Below, piece by piece: positions 18,055 to 27,434 of a stretch of 64,000 nucleotides of DNA. The translations under genes were made by a program, and so were the position numbers. Source of the stretch: Sphingobacterium lactis (GTDB lineage: Bacteria > Bacteroidota > Bacteroidia > Sphingobacteriales > Sphingobacteriaceae); the NCBI RefSeq assembly GCF_011046555.1, contig NZ_CP049246.1:620001-684000 (forward strand), given 5' to 3'. A model generated the notes under the pieces. The model was not told the origin of the DNA. It was given only the letters and a program-made list of their open reading frames with translations, and made no database searches. The first letter of the stretch is position 1; each line of letters begins with the position of its first letter.

Positions 18055-19143
18055 CTACTCTTCCGCAAATTCTTGCTGCAGCTTATCCATTCGGCGTTTT
18101 ATGGACGCTTCCACTCGGTAATCGTCGATCTTATCGATCGCTGTCTTCTCCACATTCACACCCGTGTCGGATTCGTAATCATGGATTTCCCGTTGATTTT
18201 TCAACGCATTGTCGTACGAGTCCTTCCCACTCATCAATTTAACGAAAACCGGTAAGCATTCGAAGAAGATAAATAAGAGCGCTATGAAGATAACGGCGTA
18301 TTCCGTAGATTTATTGACGGTGCCATCAGGCTTTTTATGGAGATTGCTCAACGCGGCATTCCGGTCGGCAAACCCCGCTACATTGATGGCACTATCGAGG
18401 GTTTTATCGGACAATATGCGCTGGTTCATTAACCCTTCTGCGGTTTTCCGTTGCAGGAGATCGGTCTCCTTCAATTGGATACGGCTGCGCAATGAGTCCA
18501 GATACACCTCCTGTTTGATCAGTTCGGCTTCTTTCATCTTCGCATAGGGGCCATAGCCCATCACACCGGAAGTTTCTTCCGTTTTTGTTCCGAAGATTTC
18601 ATGGTTCATCTTCTGCCGTGCAGTTTTGATGCTCGATTCCATGGTATCAGCCTGTACTTTCAACGAAGCCAATTGGCTGTATTCCACTTTATATTTATTG
18701 GCAAATGTTTTATTCAAGGTGTCTATCTTCGCATTCTGCTGCACCAGGTATTCCGCACGGAGATATTCTTTGATCTCCTTATCGAAGATCTTCAGTTCCA
18801 GGGGACGTGAAATGATCATACCGATCAGGATGGCGAGCAAGATCCTTGGCAGCGCCTGGAGAAATTGCATCCAGGGTTTTCGACTTTTGTCAATACTCAA
18901 AACAATATAACGGTCAAGGTTAAAGATCGCCAAACCCCAGATCGCCCCGAAAATTAACGCGTAGAAAATGGCAAACGAGGTGCCACTGAACACGAAATAC
19001 AAGGCATATCCTCCTGCTAATGCAGCAAATAATCCTGTAAAAAATATCGTCGCACCAATGCTGATGTATTTGCTGTGTTCTTCAGGATACCGATCCAATG
19101 TTTCCCGATGTACGCCTGAGCACCACCAAAAGAATTCCTTCAT
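18055..19143 (-). CDS. DUF4407 membrane protein
   Basis: The protein has 362 residues. The opening MKEFFWWCSGV and the helix pattern match DUF4407. Three transmembrane segments lie in the first 125 residues (about 30-50, 55-85, 95-115). A long charged region of about 150 residues, probably coiled coil and probably outside the cytoplasm, follows, then another membrane helix near 280-305 and a charged tail ending in KLQQEFAEE. No enzymatic motif is visible and the function is unknown. It lies 53 bases before the aminopeptidase operon, which has its own promoter candidate, so co-transcription is possible but not needed. Confidence 0.8.
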   Translation of the reverse strand: MKEFFWWCSGVHRETLDRYPEEHSKYISIGATIFFTGLFAALAGGYALYFVFSGTSFAIFYALIFGAIWGLAIFNLDRYIVLSIDKSRKPWMQFLQALPRILLAILIGMIISRPLELKIFDKEIKEYLRAEYLVQQNAKIDTLNKTFANKYKVEYSQLASLKVQADTMESSIKTARQKMNHEIFGTKTEETSGVMGYGPYAKMKEAELIKQEVYLDSLRSRIQLKETDLLQRKTAEGLMNQRILSDKTLDSAINVAGFADRNAALSNLHKKPDGTVNKSTEYAVIFIALLFIFFECLPVFVKLMSGKDSYDNALKNQREIHDYESDTGVNVEKTAIDKIDDYRVEASIKRRMDKLQQEFAEE

Positions 19144-19160
19144 ATCATAAATCTTTGTCA

Positions 19161-19185
19161 GTTAGACGCTAACACGCTAACTTTG
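19161..19185 (+). promoter_or_regulatory. Operator-like repeats and second promoter candidate before the M3 peptidase
   Basis: An inverted repeat GTTAG-acg-CTAAC runs into a tandem ACGCTAAC-ACGCTAAC and ends in TAACTTTG (19178-19185), a perfect TAnnTTTG. It lies between two divergent genes and could bind a regulator of either. No factor can be named. Confidence 0.35.
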
Positions 19186-19267
19186 TTACAACGAAGATGG
19201 TAAAAATTTTAGATTTTCTTACGATTTTGTAGTCGCCATATCATTACAAAACTTATAATATAATACT

Positions 19268-19275
19268 TACCTTTG
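19268..19275 (+). promoter_or_regulatory. -7 promoter element of the M3 peptidase gene
   Basis: TACCTTTG is a perfect TAnnTTTG match, 30 bases before the ATG at 19306. Confidence 0.7.
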
Positions 19276-19305
19276 CACAAAATTGAAACAAACTATTAAA
19301 GTATA

Positions 19306-21432
19306 ATGAGCAAAACAGGTTTTTTACCTTACTGTCTGGTTATTGCCAGCATGTTAGTAGGGTGTAACAACGAAACTAAAAAACAAGAAACTGTTGATTT
19401 GAAAAATCCATTATTAGCCAAGTACGAAACGAACTTTGAAGTCCCTCCTTTCGACCTGATTAAGGATGAGCACTTCAGACCTGCCTTCAAAGAGGCATTA
19501 CGCATTCACGAGGCAGAAATCGACTCCATCGTTAAAATCGATGCCGCACCGTCTTTTGAAAATACAATTGTTGCGCTAGAACACGCAGGGCAATTGTTGG
19601 GTCGCGTTTCGACGGTATTCTTCAACCTGAACAGTGCAAACACCAACGACACCATCCAAGCGATCGCGAAGGATCTTGCACCCGTTCTATCAGCACACAA
19701 TGATGAGATCAATTTGAACCCGGAGTTGTTCAAACGCGTGAAAACAGTTTACGAGCAGAAGGACAATCTAGGTCTGGATGCGGAAGACCAAAAGCTGTTG
19801 GAGGAAACCTACAAGGGTTTTGTCCGTTCAGGCGCGAACTTGAACGACAAGGATAAAGAACGCTTAAAGAAAATCAACGCAGAGCTTTCTGTATTGTCCA
19901 CGACGTATGGTCAAAATTTATTGGCAGAGAGCAATGCTTATGAATTGGTCATTGACAAGGAAGAAGATCTTGCAGGCTTACCCAAAGAAATAAGAGAAGC
20001 GGCAGCTGCAGAAGCAAAGACCAAAGGTAAAGAAGGCAAATGGGTGTTTACTTTACAGAACCCTTCGGTTATGCCTTTCCTACAATATGCCGACAATAGA
20101 GCGTTACGCAAAGAAATCTGGAATGCTTACCAAATGCGAGGCAATAACGGCAATGGAAATGACACCAACGATATCTTGGTGAAGATCGCCAATTACCGTT
20201 TGGAGAAAGCAAAATTATTGGGTTATAGCTCACATGCAGCTTATGTTCTGGAAGAATCCATGGCGGAGAACCCCACCAATGTAAATGCCTTGTTGAACAA
20301 ACTATGGGCACCAGCTTTGCAAAAGGCAAAACTGGAAGCCGCAGATATCCAAAAAGAGATCGATGCTGCCAAGGACACCTTCCAGGTTGCTCCATACGAT
20401 TGGCGTTATTACCAAGAAAAAATCCGTCAGAAGCGTTTTGCGCTGAACGAAGAGGAAATCAAACCTTATTTCAGTTTAGCGGATGTGCGTGAAGGAGCTT
20501 TTGCCACAGCGAACAAATTGTGGGGATTAACTTTCGTAGCCTTGAACAATGTTCCAGTTTACCATCCTGAGGTAGAAGTTTATGAAGTACGCGATAAAGA
20601 CGGATCACATTTGGGATTGTTGTATGCGGATTTCTTTCCACGTGCTTCCAAGCGCTCTGGCGCATGGATGACTTCCTACAGAAGTCAGGATAGAAAAAAT
20701 GGAAAACGCATCGCTCCGGTTATTTCCATTGTTTGTAACTTCACCAAACCGGTAGGTGATAACCCCGCATTATTGACTTTTGACGAGGCAACCACTTTAT
20801 TCCATGAATTCGGACATGCCCTTCACGGTTTGTTCTCCAATGTGAAATATAAAAGCCTAGCTGGAACTTCTGTTCCTCGTGACTTTGTGGAATTGCCATC
20901 ACAGATCATGGAAAATTGGGCGAGTGACCCAGAAGTGTTGAAAACATACGCTAAACACTACCAAACCAAAGAAGCTATCCCTGATGCCTTGATCGAAAAG
21001 ATGCAGAATGCAGGAACATTTGACCAAGGGTTTGCTACGGTAGAATACCTGGCCGCATCCCTATTGGACATGAACTACCACAGTGCGACCAGTCCGATCA
21101 AAGGCAAAGCCAATGATTTCGAAAAAGCTGCGATGGGCAAGATCGGATTGATCGATGCCATTATCCCGCGCTACAGAAGTACCTACTTCCAGCATATTTT
21201 CAGTGGTGGTTACTCCGCAGGTTACTACAGCTACATCTGGTCTGAAGTACTTGACTCCGACGCCTTCGCGGCATTTAAGGAAAAAGGTCTTTACGATCAA
21301 GCAACAGCGGCAGCATTCCGCAGCCACATCTTAGAAAGAGGTGGAACAGGAAATCCTGCTGAAATGTACCGCAAATTCCGCGGTGCAGATCCAAACCCAA
21401 TTCACTTGATGACAAAGAGAGGCCTTAATTAA
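19306..21432 (+). CDS. dcp: M3 family zinc oligopeptidase (dipeptidyl carboxypeptidase-like lipoprotein)
   Basis: The protein has 708 residues. A short lipoprotein signal ends in LVGC (C20). The M3 catalytic site HEFGHALHG starts at H500, with E501 as catalytic base. The all-helical N-terminal region, the PRDFVELPSQIMENW segment and the YSAGYYSYIWSEVLDSDAF C-terminal region are typical of Dcp/OpdA-type enzymes, and the length fits. It would cut dipeptides from the C-termini of peptides in the periplasm. The gene has its own consensus promoter and a strong terminator. The choice between Dcp and oligopeptidase A rests on overall likeness only. Confidence 0.92.
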   Translation: MSKTGFLPYCLVIASMLVGCNNETKKQETVDLKNPLLAKYETNFEVPPFDLIKDEHFRPAFKEALRIHEAEIDSIVKIDAAPSFENTIVALEHAGQLLGRVSTVFFNLNSANTNDTIQAIAKDLAPVLSAHNDEINLNPELFKRVKTVYEQKDNLGLDAEDQKLLEETYKGFVRSGANLNDKDKERLKKINAELSVLSTTYGQNLLAESNAYELVIDKEEDLAGLPKEIREAAAAEAKTKGKEGKWVFTLQNPSVMPFLQYADNRALRKEIWNAYQMRGNNGNGNDTNDILVKIANYRLEKAKLLGYSSHAAYVLEESMAENPTNVNALLNKLWAPALQKAKLEAADIQKEIDAAKDTFQVAPYDWRYYQEKIRQKRFALNEEEIKPYFSLADVREGAFATANKLWGLTFVALNNVPVYHPEVEVYEVRDKDGSHLGLLYADFFPRASKRSGAWMTSYRSQDRKNGKRIAPVISIVCNFTKPVGDNPALLTFDEATTLFHEFGHALHGLFSNVKYKSLAGTSVPRDFVELPSQIMENWASDPEVLKTYAKHYQTKEAIPDALIEKMQNAGTFDQGFATVEYLAASLLDMNYHSATSPIKGKANDFEKAAMGKIGLIDAIIPRYRSTYFQHIFSGGYSAGYYSYIWSEVLDSDAFAAFKEKGLYDQATAAAFRSHILERGGTGNPAEMYRKFRGADPNPIHLMTKRGLN

Positions 21433-21451
21433 ACCCGGCCAATCCACATAT

Positions 21452-21487
21452 AAAAAGAGCGCTGTTCCATGGAATAGCGCTCTTTTT
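21452..21487 (+). terminator. Bidirectional terminator after the M3 peptidase
   Basis: Long stem AGAGCGCT with near-palindromic centre and AGCGCTCT, flanked by A and T runs, between the convergent M3 peptidase and ABC transporter genes. Confidence 0.92.
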
Positions 21488-21560
21488 ATATATAGCCTTC
21501 AGCCGATAAGCATTGGATTTAAGCAATGGGATTCCTGAAGAACACCAATGCTTTATTTCC

Positions 21561-23327
21561 TTATCCTATACCCGCTGAATTAAACTGCAGATCGTATAAT
21601 TTTCTGTAATGGCCATCCATTTCCAGGAGCTCGTGATGGGTACCCATTTCCTTGATCTCCCCTTTGTCCAATACGATAATCTTATCCGCTTTCTGAATGG
21701 TTGATAACCTGTGCGCAATGACGATGGAGGTCCGTCCATCCATGAGGTTTTCGATCGCATTCTGGATCAATCCTTCCGTTTCCGTATCGATGGAAGATGT
21801 TGCTTCGTCGAGGATGAGAATCTTCGGATCGTGCACCAAAGCACGGATAAAGGAAATCAACTGCGCTTGTCCGGCAGACAGGGTAGAACCACGTTCCTGA
21901 ACCTGATAATTGAAATTCCCCGGGAGACGCATGATAAAGTCGTAGGCACCTACCTTTTTTGCAGCATCGACGATCCGTTCGTAGGAAATATCGGGATTGT
22001 GCAGGTTGATGTTGTGCAGCACGGTATCCGAAAAAAGAAAGACATCCTGCAAAACCGTAGCTATTGTCTGACGTAGAAATGTCAGGTCATACTCCCGGAT
22101 ATCAACACCATCCAATAAGATTTCGCCCTTCTGAATTTCATAGAATCGGCTCAAAATATTGATGACGGAAGATTTACCGGCGCCGGTAGCTCCAACCAGT
22201 GCAAGCGTCTCGCCAGGCTTCACGTGAAAGCTGACATCCTTTAGCACCCATTTTTCGCCATTGTAAGCGAACCATACATGCTTAAAAGTAATTTCACCGC
22301 GAACATGTTCCGGTTTATATGTTCCTTCATTCGGTGTGAATTCATCCGTATCCAGTACATCAAAGATGCGTTCGGCAGAAACCATACCCATCTGCAGGGT
22401 ATTGAACTTATCGATAAGTTCGCGGATCGGCCGGAAAATCATGTTGATGTACATGATAAAGGCAACCACGACCCCTGGGGAAATGGCGTCTGCCAAGATC
22501 TGTCTGGAGCCGTACCAAACCAAGAGACCTGTGGCAATGGCCACAATGATTTCCAAAACCGGAAAGAAGATAGAGAAATACCAGTTGGCACGGATGTGCG
22601 CATTCCGGTGTTCTGCATTGATTGCTTTGAATTTACGCATCTCCTGATCTTCACGAGCGAAATATTGGATCACATTCATTCCCGTAATATGCTCTTGCAA
22701 GAACGTATTCAGGTTGGAAACCCACAATCGAACACTCTGAAAGGCTGATTTCATGGCCTCCTTAAAGATATAGGTCGCTGCAATCATCAGCGGCATCGGC
22801 ACGAGCACCACTAGGGTCAATTTCCAGTCCGTATAGAACATTACCCCCAGGATCACGACCAACTGCAACAGGTCACCGATGATCTGAATCAATCCTTCGG
22901 AGAAAATGTTCGCTATCGTTTCCAGATCGGAGATTGTCCGAGTGATCAATCTTCCGATAGGTGTATTATCGAAATATTTTAAGCGCAGGTTCGTAATGTG
23001 ATTGAATACCTGAATCCGGATATCACGGATGACGGATTGCCCGAGGGTGTTAGTCATCAAGGTATGGAAATACCGAACCACTGTTTGTGCAATCAACAGG
23101 GCAAACATCAGGAGCAGCATATTGGTCAGGCCCTCGCTTTTTCCCGACAGGATATAATGGTCGAGGGTGTATTCCACCAACAGTGGCAGGGCGGGTGCTA
23201 CCGCAGCCAATAAAATCGTCAGCACCACAGAAATCCAGAATACAGTCTTATAAGGGCGGATATATTTCGCTAATCGCCCCAATAGTTTACTGTCGTAAGC
23301 ATTTCCTGCAATTTTTTCTTTTTCCAA
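21561..23327 (-). CDS. ABC exporter (fused permease and ATPase, MsbA/multidrug type)
   Basis: The ABC half-transporter has an N-terminal six-helix membrane domain at about 20-310 and a C-terminal ATPase. Visible motifs are Walker A GATGAGKSS, Q-loop VLQDVFLF, signature STLSAGQAQ, Walker B ILILDEATSSID and the switch His in VIAHRLST. The upstream in-frame starts are both TTG. I chose the TTG at 23327 because it follows the truA stop by one base and gives the natural EKEKIAGNAYD opening; a TTG at 23360 would overlap truA by 32 bases. It would work as a homodimer, or with a partner elsewhere, to export lipids or drugs. It is translationally coupled to truA. Confidence 0.9.
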   Translation of the reverse strand: MEKEKIAGNAYDSKLLGRLAKYIRPYKTVFWISVVLTILLAAVAPALPLLVEYTLDHYILSGKSEGLTNMLLLMFALLIAQTVVRYFHTLMTNTLGQSVIRDIRIQVFNHITNLRLKYFDNTPIGRLITRTISDLETIANIFSEGLIQIIGDLLQLVVILGVMFYTDWKLTLVVLVPMPLMIAATYIFKEAMKSAFQSVRLWVSNLNTFLQEHITGMNVIQYFAREDQEMRKFKAINAEHRNAHIRANWYFSIFFPVLEIIVAIATGLLVWYGSRQILADAISPGVVVAFIMYINMIFRPIRELIDKFNTLQMGMVSAERIFDVLDTDEFTPNEGTYKPEHVRGEITFKHVWFAYNGEKWVLKDVSFHVKPGETLALVGATGAGKSSVINILSRFYEIQKGEILLDGVDIREYDLTFLRQTIATVLQDVFLFSDTVLHNINLHNPDISYERIVDAAKKVGAYDFIMRLPGNFNYQVQERGSTLSAGQAQLISFIRALVHDPKILILDEATSSIDTETEGLIQNAIENLMDGRTSIVIAHRLSTIQKADKIIVLDKGEIKEMGTHHELLEMDGHYRKLYDLQFNSAGIG

Positions 23328-23328
23328 T

Positions 23329-24084
23329 CTATTTCGAATTATCGATATACGGATAGACAACTGAGGTCAGGTACAAGCCGCAAGCAGGAACGGAAGTTCC
23401 TGCCATTGCGCGATCCTTACTGTCAATTACCGCTTTAATATGTTCTATAGGTTTCTTGCCTAGGCCGATTTCCATCAGGGTCCCCACAATGGCACGGACC
23501 ATATTCCGTAAAAACCGGTCCGCTGTGATGTGAAACACCAAATCTTCCCCTTCCCAACGCCATTCTGCATGTTTAATATCGCAAATATTTGTGAATACTT
23601 GGGTATTGGACTTGCTGAAACAGGAGAAATCCTGCTTTCCTAACAAATCACGGGCAGCAATGTTCATTTTCTCCGCATTGGGCGTATCGCGCAGTTGCCA
23701 TGATTTCAAATGGCGGAAAGGATCTTTTCGGAAATGCACGTGATAGGCATAGCTCCTTTCCGTGGCGTCGAATCGAGCATGTGCATCTGCTGCTACAGGA
23801 ATCAACCGGTATGCGGCAATATCAAATGGCAGCAGGGCATTTAGGGAGTGGATAAATTTCTCCTTATTCTGTAATACTGCAGCTTCACTGTCAAAATGCA
23901 CATACAATTGTTTTGCATGAACGCCAGCATCTGTCCGCCCCGCACCGACAGTCTCTACTTCCGTGCGCAAAAGGACCGATAAGGCGGCATTTAGCTTCTC
24001 CTGAACGGAAACAGCATTATCTTGAACCTGCCATCCGTGGTAGGCCGTTCCATCATAGGCAATCTCTAAAAAAAACCTGGGCAT
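23329..24084 (-). CDS. truA: tRNA pseudouridine(38-40) synthase
   Basis: From the ATG at 24084 the protein has 251 residues and opens with MPRFFLEIAYDGTAYHGWQ, the usual TruA start. The catalytic Asp is D52 in AGRTDAGVHA. The later motifs CFSKSNT and RFLRNMVRAIVGTL are also TruA marks. It makes pseudouridine at positions 38-40 of the tRNA anticodon arm. A longer frame upstream reaches 24240, but it runs through a consensus promoter at 24101-24108, so the shorter start is right. The ABC exporter starts one base after the stop. Confidence 0.95.
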   Translation of the reverse strand: MPRFFLEIAYDGTAYHGWQVQDNAVSVQEKLNAALSVLLRTEVETVGAGRTDAGVHAKQLYVHFDSEAAVLQNKEKFIHSLNALLPFDIAAYRLIPVAADAHARFDATERSYAYHVHFRKDPFRHLKSWQLRDTPNAEKMNIAARDLLGKQDFSCFSKSNTQVFTNICDIKHAEWRWEGEDLVFHITADRFLRNMVRAIVGTLMEIGLGKKPIEHIKAVIDSKDRAMAGTSVPACGLYLTSVVYPYIDNSK

Positions 24085-24100
24085 TTGTTCTTCCACTTTA

Positions 24101-24108
24101 CAAAGGTA
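24101..24108 (-). promoter_or_regulatory. -7 promoter element of the truA-ABC operon
   Basis: TACCTTTG on the minus strand, perfect consensus, 16 bases before the truA ATG, implying a very short untranslated leader. It decides the truA start. Confidence 0.7.
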
Positions 24109-24303
24109 ATTAATAATGGAATAGCGCAAACCGGTAAAAGTAAAGTGCCGGTAAAAAATAATCCGTTCGCTGAACTTGACTTTTAACGGCCCTTCACAAC
24201 GGAAATACGGCAAACTTACCTGCTGTAGGGCAAGCTGCATTCATGGTTTTCAAGTACAAATTTTGACTAAAAAGTGGGTATTTATCTCCCTCCCTAATTC
24301 CCC

Positions 24304-24311
24304 TACCTTAG
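24304..24311 (+). promoter_or_regulatory. Candidate -7 element for the small secreted protein gene
   Basis: TACCTTAG matches TAnnTTTG at seven of eight positions, 25 bases before the ATG at 24337. Confidence 0.45.
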
Positions 24312-24336
24312 CTTTATAAATTTTAAAAAATTGGAT

Positions 24337-24786
24337 ATGAAAAAGTTAGTATTAATACTTGCCCTTGTTTTTTGTTTTTCGGCGGCCAGCCGAGCACAGG
24401 GCTTATTGGACAAAATTGAGGGTGCACTGAACAAAGTGGAGAACACCTCAAACAAAGTGGATAGAAACGCGGAAAAAGCAAACCGCATCGGTGGTAAGTT
24501 AGGCGGTCTCATGGGCAAAAAAGGGGCTAAGGCCACAACTTTCACGGTATTGATCGAGGGAATGAAATTGGCGGAGTTGAAATCGTTGGCCAGTGATCTG
24601 GAATCCAATAAAAAAGTGGCCGAAGTAAAGACCAAGTATAATGCTAGTGGCTCTGCATTGACTGTACAATTCTCAGGAGATTCAGAAGACCTGCTCAACC
24701 TGTTGAAAAAGAACAGCCCGAAGATTACAGATGATACAGTACAAGCGATTGAGGATGATGGGATATCCATTAAAGTTGAAAAATAG
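24337..24786 (+). CDS. Small secreted protein of unknown function
   Basis: From the ATG at 24337 the protein has 149 residues with a clear signal peptide (LVLILALVFCFSAASRAQ). The next 45 residues (LLDKIEGALNKVENTSNKV and on) have a heptad-like pattern suggesting a short amphipathic or coiled-coil helix. A Gly/Lys-rich hinge (GGKLGGLMGKKGAK) follows, then a compact alpha/beta domain with alternating strands (FTVLIEGM, ALTVQFSG, GISIKVEK). I do not recognise the family. It has its own promoter candidate and a terminator before the histidine kinase gene, so it is probably a single-gene unit acting in the periplasm. Confidence 0.75.
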   Translation: MKKLVLILALVFCFSAASRAQGLLDKIEGALNKVENTSNKVDRNAEKANRIGGKLGGLMGKKGAKATTFTVLIEGMKLAELKSLASDLESNKKVAEVKTKYNASGSALTVQFSGDSEDLLNLLKKNSPKITDDTVQAIEDDGISIKVEK

Positions 24787-24810
24787 TTTATCTTTATACC
24801 CATCATGCAT

Positions 24811-24836
24811 AGGCAGTGATAGCTCACTGCCTTTTC
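24811..24836 (+). terminator. Terminator before the histidine kinase gene
   Basis: Stem AGGCAGTGA/TCACTGCCT with loop TAGC followed by TTTT, 25 bases after the upstream stop codon. Confidence 0.8.
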
Positions 24837-24867
24837 TATTTAATGAAACCGGTTCGAACGGACGCCT

Positions 24868-26862
24868 ATGAACTTACGCAAGCTGTGTTTGCTTTCCTTG
24901 TTGATGCTGTGCCTGTGTGGCTACAGCAGCGCATTACAGACTCCTATCCCCTATCAAAAGGAGATTGACAGCCTATTGCAAAAACTGAAAACCAAGGAAT
25001 CAACAGAACAGGTTGCGGAAGACCTATTCGAACTATCTCTATATTATTCCTATTCTGATTCGGCAAAAGCTCATCAATACCTGTTGCAAGGCAAGCGTTT
25101 GGCAAAAAACTCCCCATACATCCAAGCACTGGGAAACCGATATGAAGGTATGTTTTTCATGGATTATGATCTGCCAAAGAGTATTGTCCTCTTGGAACGA
25201 TCAGTAGAACAGCTTAAGCCGCTCGGCACACCGCAAGCCAAGCTAGCCCTTGCACGTGCCTACAACACGCTGTCAACAGCTTACCAGTGGCAGGACAACC
25301 ACATGCGGATGCTGGAAATCCTGATGAATGACGCTCTGCCTGCAGCGGTCGCCTCCAAAGATGATGTCCTGATTGGCACCGTCTACTATAAGATCGGCCT
25401 TAATTATTGGAACAACCTGCAATATGAGTTGGCAAGCACCTATTTGCAAAATGCCATCACCTATTTGCAAAAGGGAAATTATGATCCTTACATCTTGAAT
25501 GAAAGCTTTAAGCTACAGGTGATCGCTTTGGGTGTTACGGGAAAACGCGAGGCCTCGAACACCATGATCGAGAACTTTCGACAATTCTTCAACACCCACC
25601 GCACCGAACTTCCAGCCAATGAATACCATTATGTGCTTTCTGCATACTACAGATACGCCAAACAATATCGGCAGGCAAGAACAGAAATTGACCGTGCCAT
25701 TCAGGAACTGAAAAAGAATGAAAAAGTAAACCCTCGGGAGCTTGCTTCCTACTACTACCAACGTGCGCTGATAAATTTTGCCGACCTGGAATTCAAAGCT
25801 GCCTTGGCAGATCTTGATGTGAACGATGAACTGTTGATAAACCCTGGCTTAGGCTTTTTTCAGGACAGCCTCAATATCTCCGCACTCAAAAAAAGAATCT
25901 ACGAGACCCTTGGCGATTACAAATCGGCCGTATTCTGGTCGAACCAAACTGATGTACTGAAAGACACCTTGCTGAATCGCCGCATTCGGGAATCCATCCT
26001 GGCAAATGAAATCAAATACCAATCGCTCCAGAAGGAAAATGAGATAAAAACCCTCCTAGCTGAAAAAGAAAAAACTGCCAGTGATATCCGAAATACACGG
26101 ATCATCATCGTGCTCATCATGACCATCCTGATCTTGATCGGTTATTTTATCTTCAAAAATCATCAGAAGAACAAGCGTCTGCTGCACCATCAGGAAATCA
26201 ATGCCCTACAGAAACTGCAGGAGGAGAAACAGAAACAGAAATTGGTATCCTTGGATGCGATGCTCCAAGGGGAGGAAAAAGAAAGAAACCGGCTTTCACG
26301 GGACCTTCACGATGGGCTCGGTAGTGTCCTGGCGTCCATACGTTACAAAGTACTCGATCTCCAACTTTCCCAGCCAAACGATCGGGTCGATTCGGTGTTA
26401 AAGGATATGGACTATGCTATTTCCGAAATGCGCCGTATTTCGCACAACCTGATGCCTGAAGCATTGCGCCGGTTTGGTCTGGAAATATCCCTGGAAGATC
26501 TGTGCAAGAGCCTGCAGAACCCGCAGACCAAAATCGAACTCCAATTATACGGCTCCTTCCGAGACCTCTCGATGGACCAACAGACACATATTTACCGCAT
26601 AATCCAGGAATTGCTCTACAACTCGCTGAAGCACTCTTTTGCAAGCAATATTCTCGTACAGGCCAGCTTGGAGGATCACATGGTCTTTATTACGGTAGAA
26701 GATAATGGTGTGGGCTTCCCGATGGAAATCCTTGATGAGGAGTCAAAAGTCGGTGTAGGCCTTAACAATGTTAAGATCCGGGTCAACTATCTGCATGGAA
26801 AATTGGACATCCGTTCCGAAGAGGGACGCGGCACAAGTGTGGATATTGAGCTGTTCGTATGA
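24868..26862 (+). CDS. TPR-containing sensor histidine kinase (HisKA_3/NarX type)
   Basis: The protein has 664 residues. A signal peptide is followed by a periplasmic stretch of TPR-like helices (about 30-380), one membrane helix (about 412-431, rich in Ile/Leu), a coiled-coil linker, and a HisKA_3 dimerisation helix with phospho-accepting H481 in LSRDLHDGLGS. The HATPase domain has the N-box ELLYNSLKHS, G1 DNGVGF and G2 GVGLNNVK. Kinases of this type normally pair with a LuxR-type response regulator, often in the next gene. None is encoded nearby, so the kinase is an orphan here. The signal it senses is unknown. Confidence 0.92.
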   Translation: MNLRKLCLLSLLMLCLCGYSSALQTPIPYQKEIDSLLQKLKTKESTEQVAEDLFELSLYYSYSDSAKAHQYLLQGKRLAKNSPYIQALGNRYEGMFFMDYDLPKSIVLLERSVEQLKPLGTPQAKLALARAYNTLSTAYQWQDNHMRMLEILMNDALPAAVASKDDVLIGTVYYKIGLNYWNNLQYELASTYLQNAITYLQKGNYDPYILNESFKLQVIALGVTGKREASNTMIENFRQFFNTHRTELPANEYHYVLSAYYRYAKQYRQARTEIDRAIQELKKNEKVNPRELASYYYQRALINFADLEFKAALADLDVNDELLINPGLGFFQDSLNISALKKRIYETLGDYKSAVFWSNQTDVLKDTLLNRRIRESILANEIKYQSLQKENEIKTLLAEKEKTASDIRNTRIIIVLIMTILILIGYFIFKNHQKNKRLLHHQEINALQKLQEEKQKQKLVSLDAMLQGEEKERNRLSRDLHDGLGSVLASIRYKVLDLQLSQPNDRVDSVLKDMDYAISEMRRISHNLMPEALRRFGLEISLEDLCKSLQNPQTKIELQLYGSFRDLSMDQQTHIYRIIQELLYNSLKHSFASNILVQASLEDHMVFITVEDNGVGFPMEILDEESKVGVGLNNVKIRVNYLHGKLDIRSEEGRGTSVDIELFV

Positions 26863-26922
26863 TTATTTTCCTGAATGTCGCATTCCGAAGGCTAAACCAA
26901 AACCATTTTCCTTTGTTTGTAT

Positions 26923-26930
26923 TATATTTG
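26923..26930 (+). promoter_or_regulatory. -7 promoter element of the DUF4293 gene
   Basis: TATATTTG, a perfect TAnnTTTG match, 20 bases before the ATG at 26951. Confidence 0.65.
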
Positions 26931-26950
26931 TGAATAAATAAACTATACAT

Positions 26951-27424
26951 ATGATACAGCGCATCCAATCCATTTGGCTTTTAGTTTCAAGCATCGTCCT
27001 CTTGGGTTTATTTCTATTCCCCTACGTAAGCTACATCGACCTGGTCGGGTTGGGCAAGAACATTTATGTAACCGGTGTTTATTCCTCGGCGAACAACGTG
27101 ACGAACAAGGAATCCGGATCTTTATTGATGACCATTGCTACCGTCGTATTGGCGCTGATCCCTCTGTTGATTATCTTTCAATATAAAAACCGCAAGTTGC
27201 AGCTCAAGCTCATCTTCGTACAGGTGGTGCTGATCTGTTTGTTTGCCATCTGGATGTTCATCCACGCGAACAATATCTTGGGCTTAATCAATCAACATAT
27301 TAATGCCAGCAATATCGGGATCGGATTTTTCCTATTGCCGGTATCCATCTTATGTTTGAGCTTCGCTATCCGTGGTATCCGCAACGACGAAAAGTTAATC
27401 AAATCTGCGGACAGACTACGTTAA
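26951..27424 (+). CDS. DUF4293 integral membrane protein
   Basis: The protein has 157 residues and opens with MIQRIQSIWLLV, the usual DUF4293 start. Four hydrophobic segments (about 9-28, 57-76, 84-106 and 122-139) are separated by short loops, giving a small four-helix membrane protein. No catalytic residues are apparent and the role of the family is not known. A consensus promoter stands just upstream. The next gene, for a small secreted protein, begins 10 bases after the stop, so the two are probably co-transcribed. Confidence 0.85.
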   Translation: MIQRIQSIWLLVSSIVLLGLFLFPYVSYIDLVGLGKNIYVTGVYSSANNVTNKESGSLLMTIATVVLALIPLLIIFQYKNRKLQLKLIFVQVVLICLFAIWMFIHANNILGLINQHINASNIGIGFFLLPVSILCLSFAIRGIRNDEKLIKSADRLR

Positions 27425-27434
27425 TTCACATACA

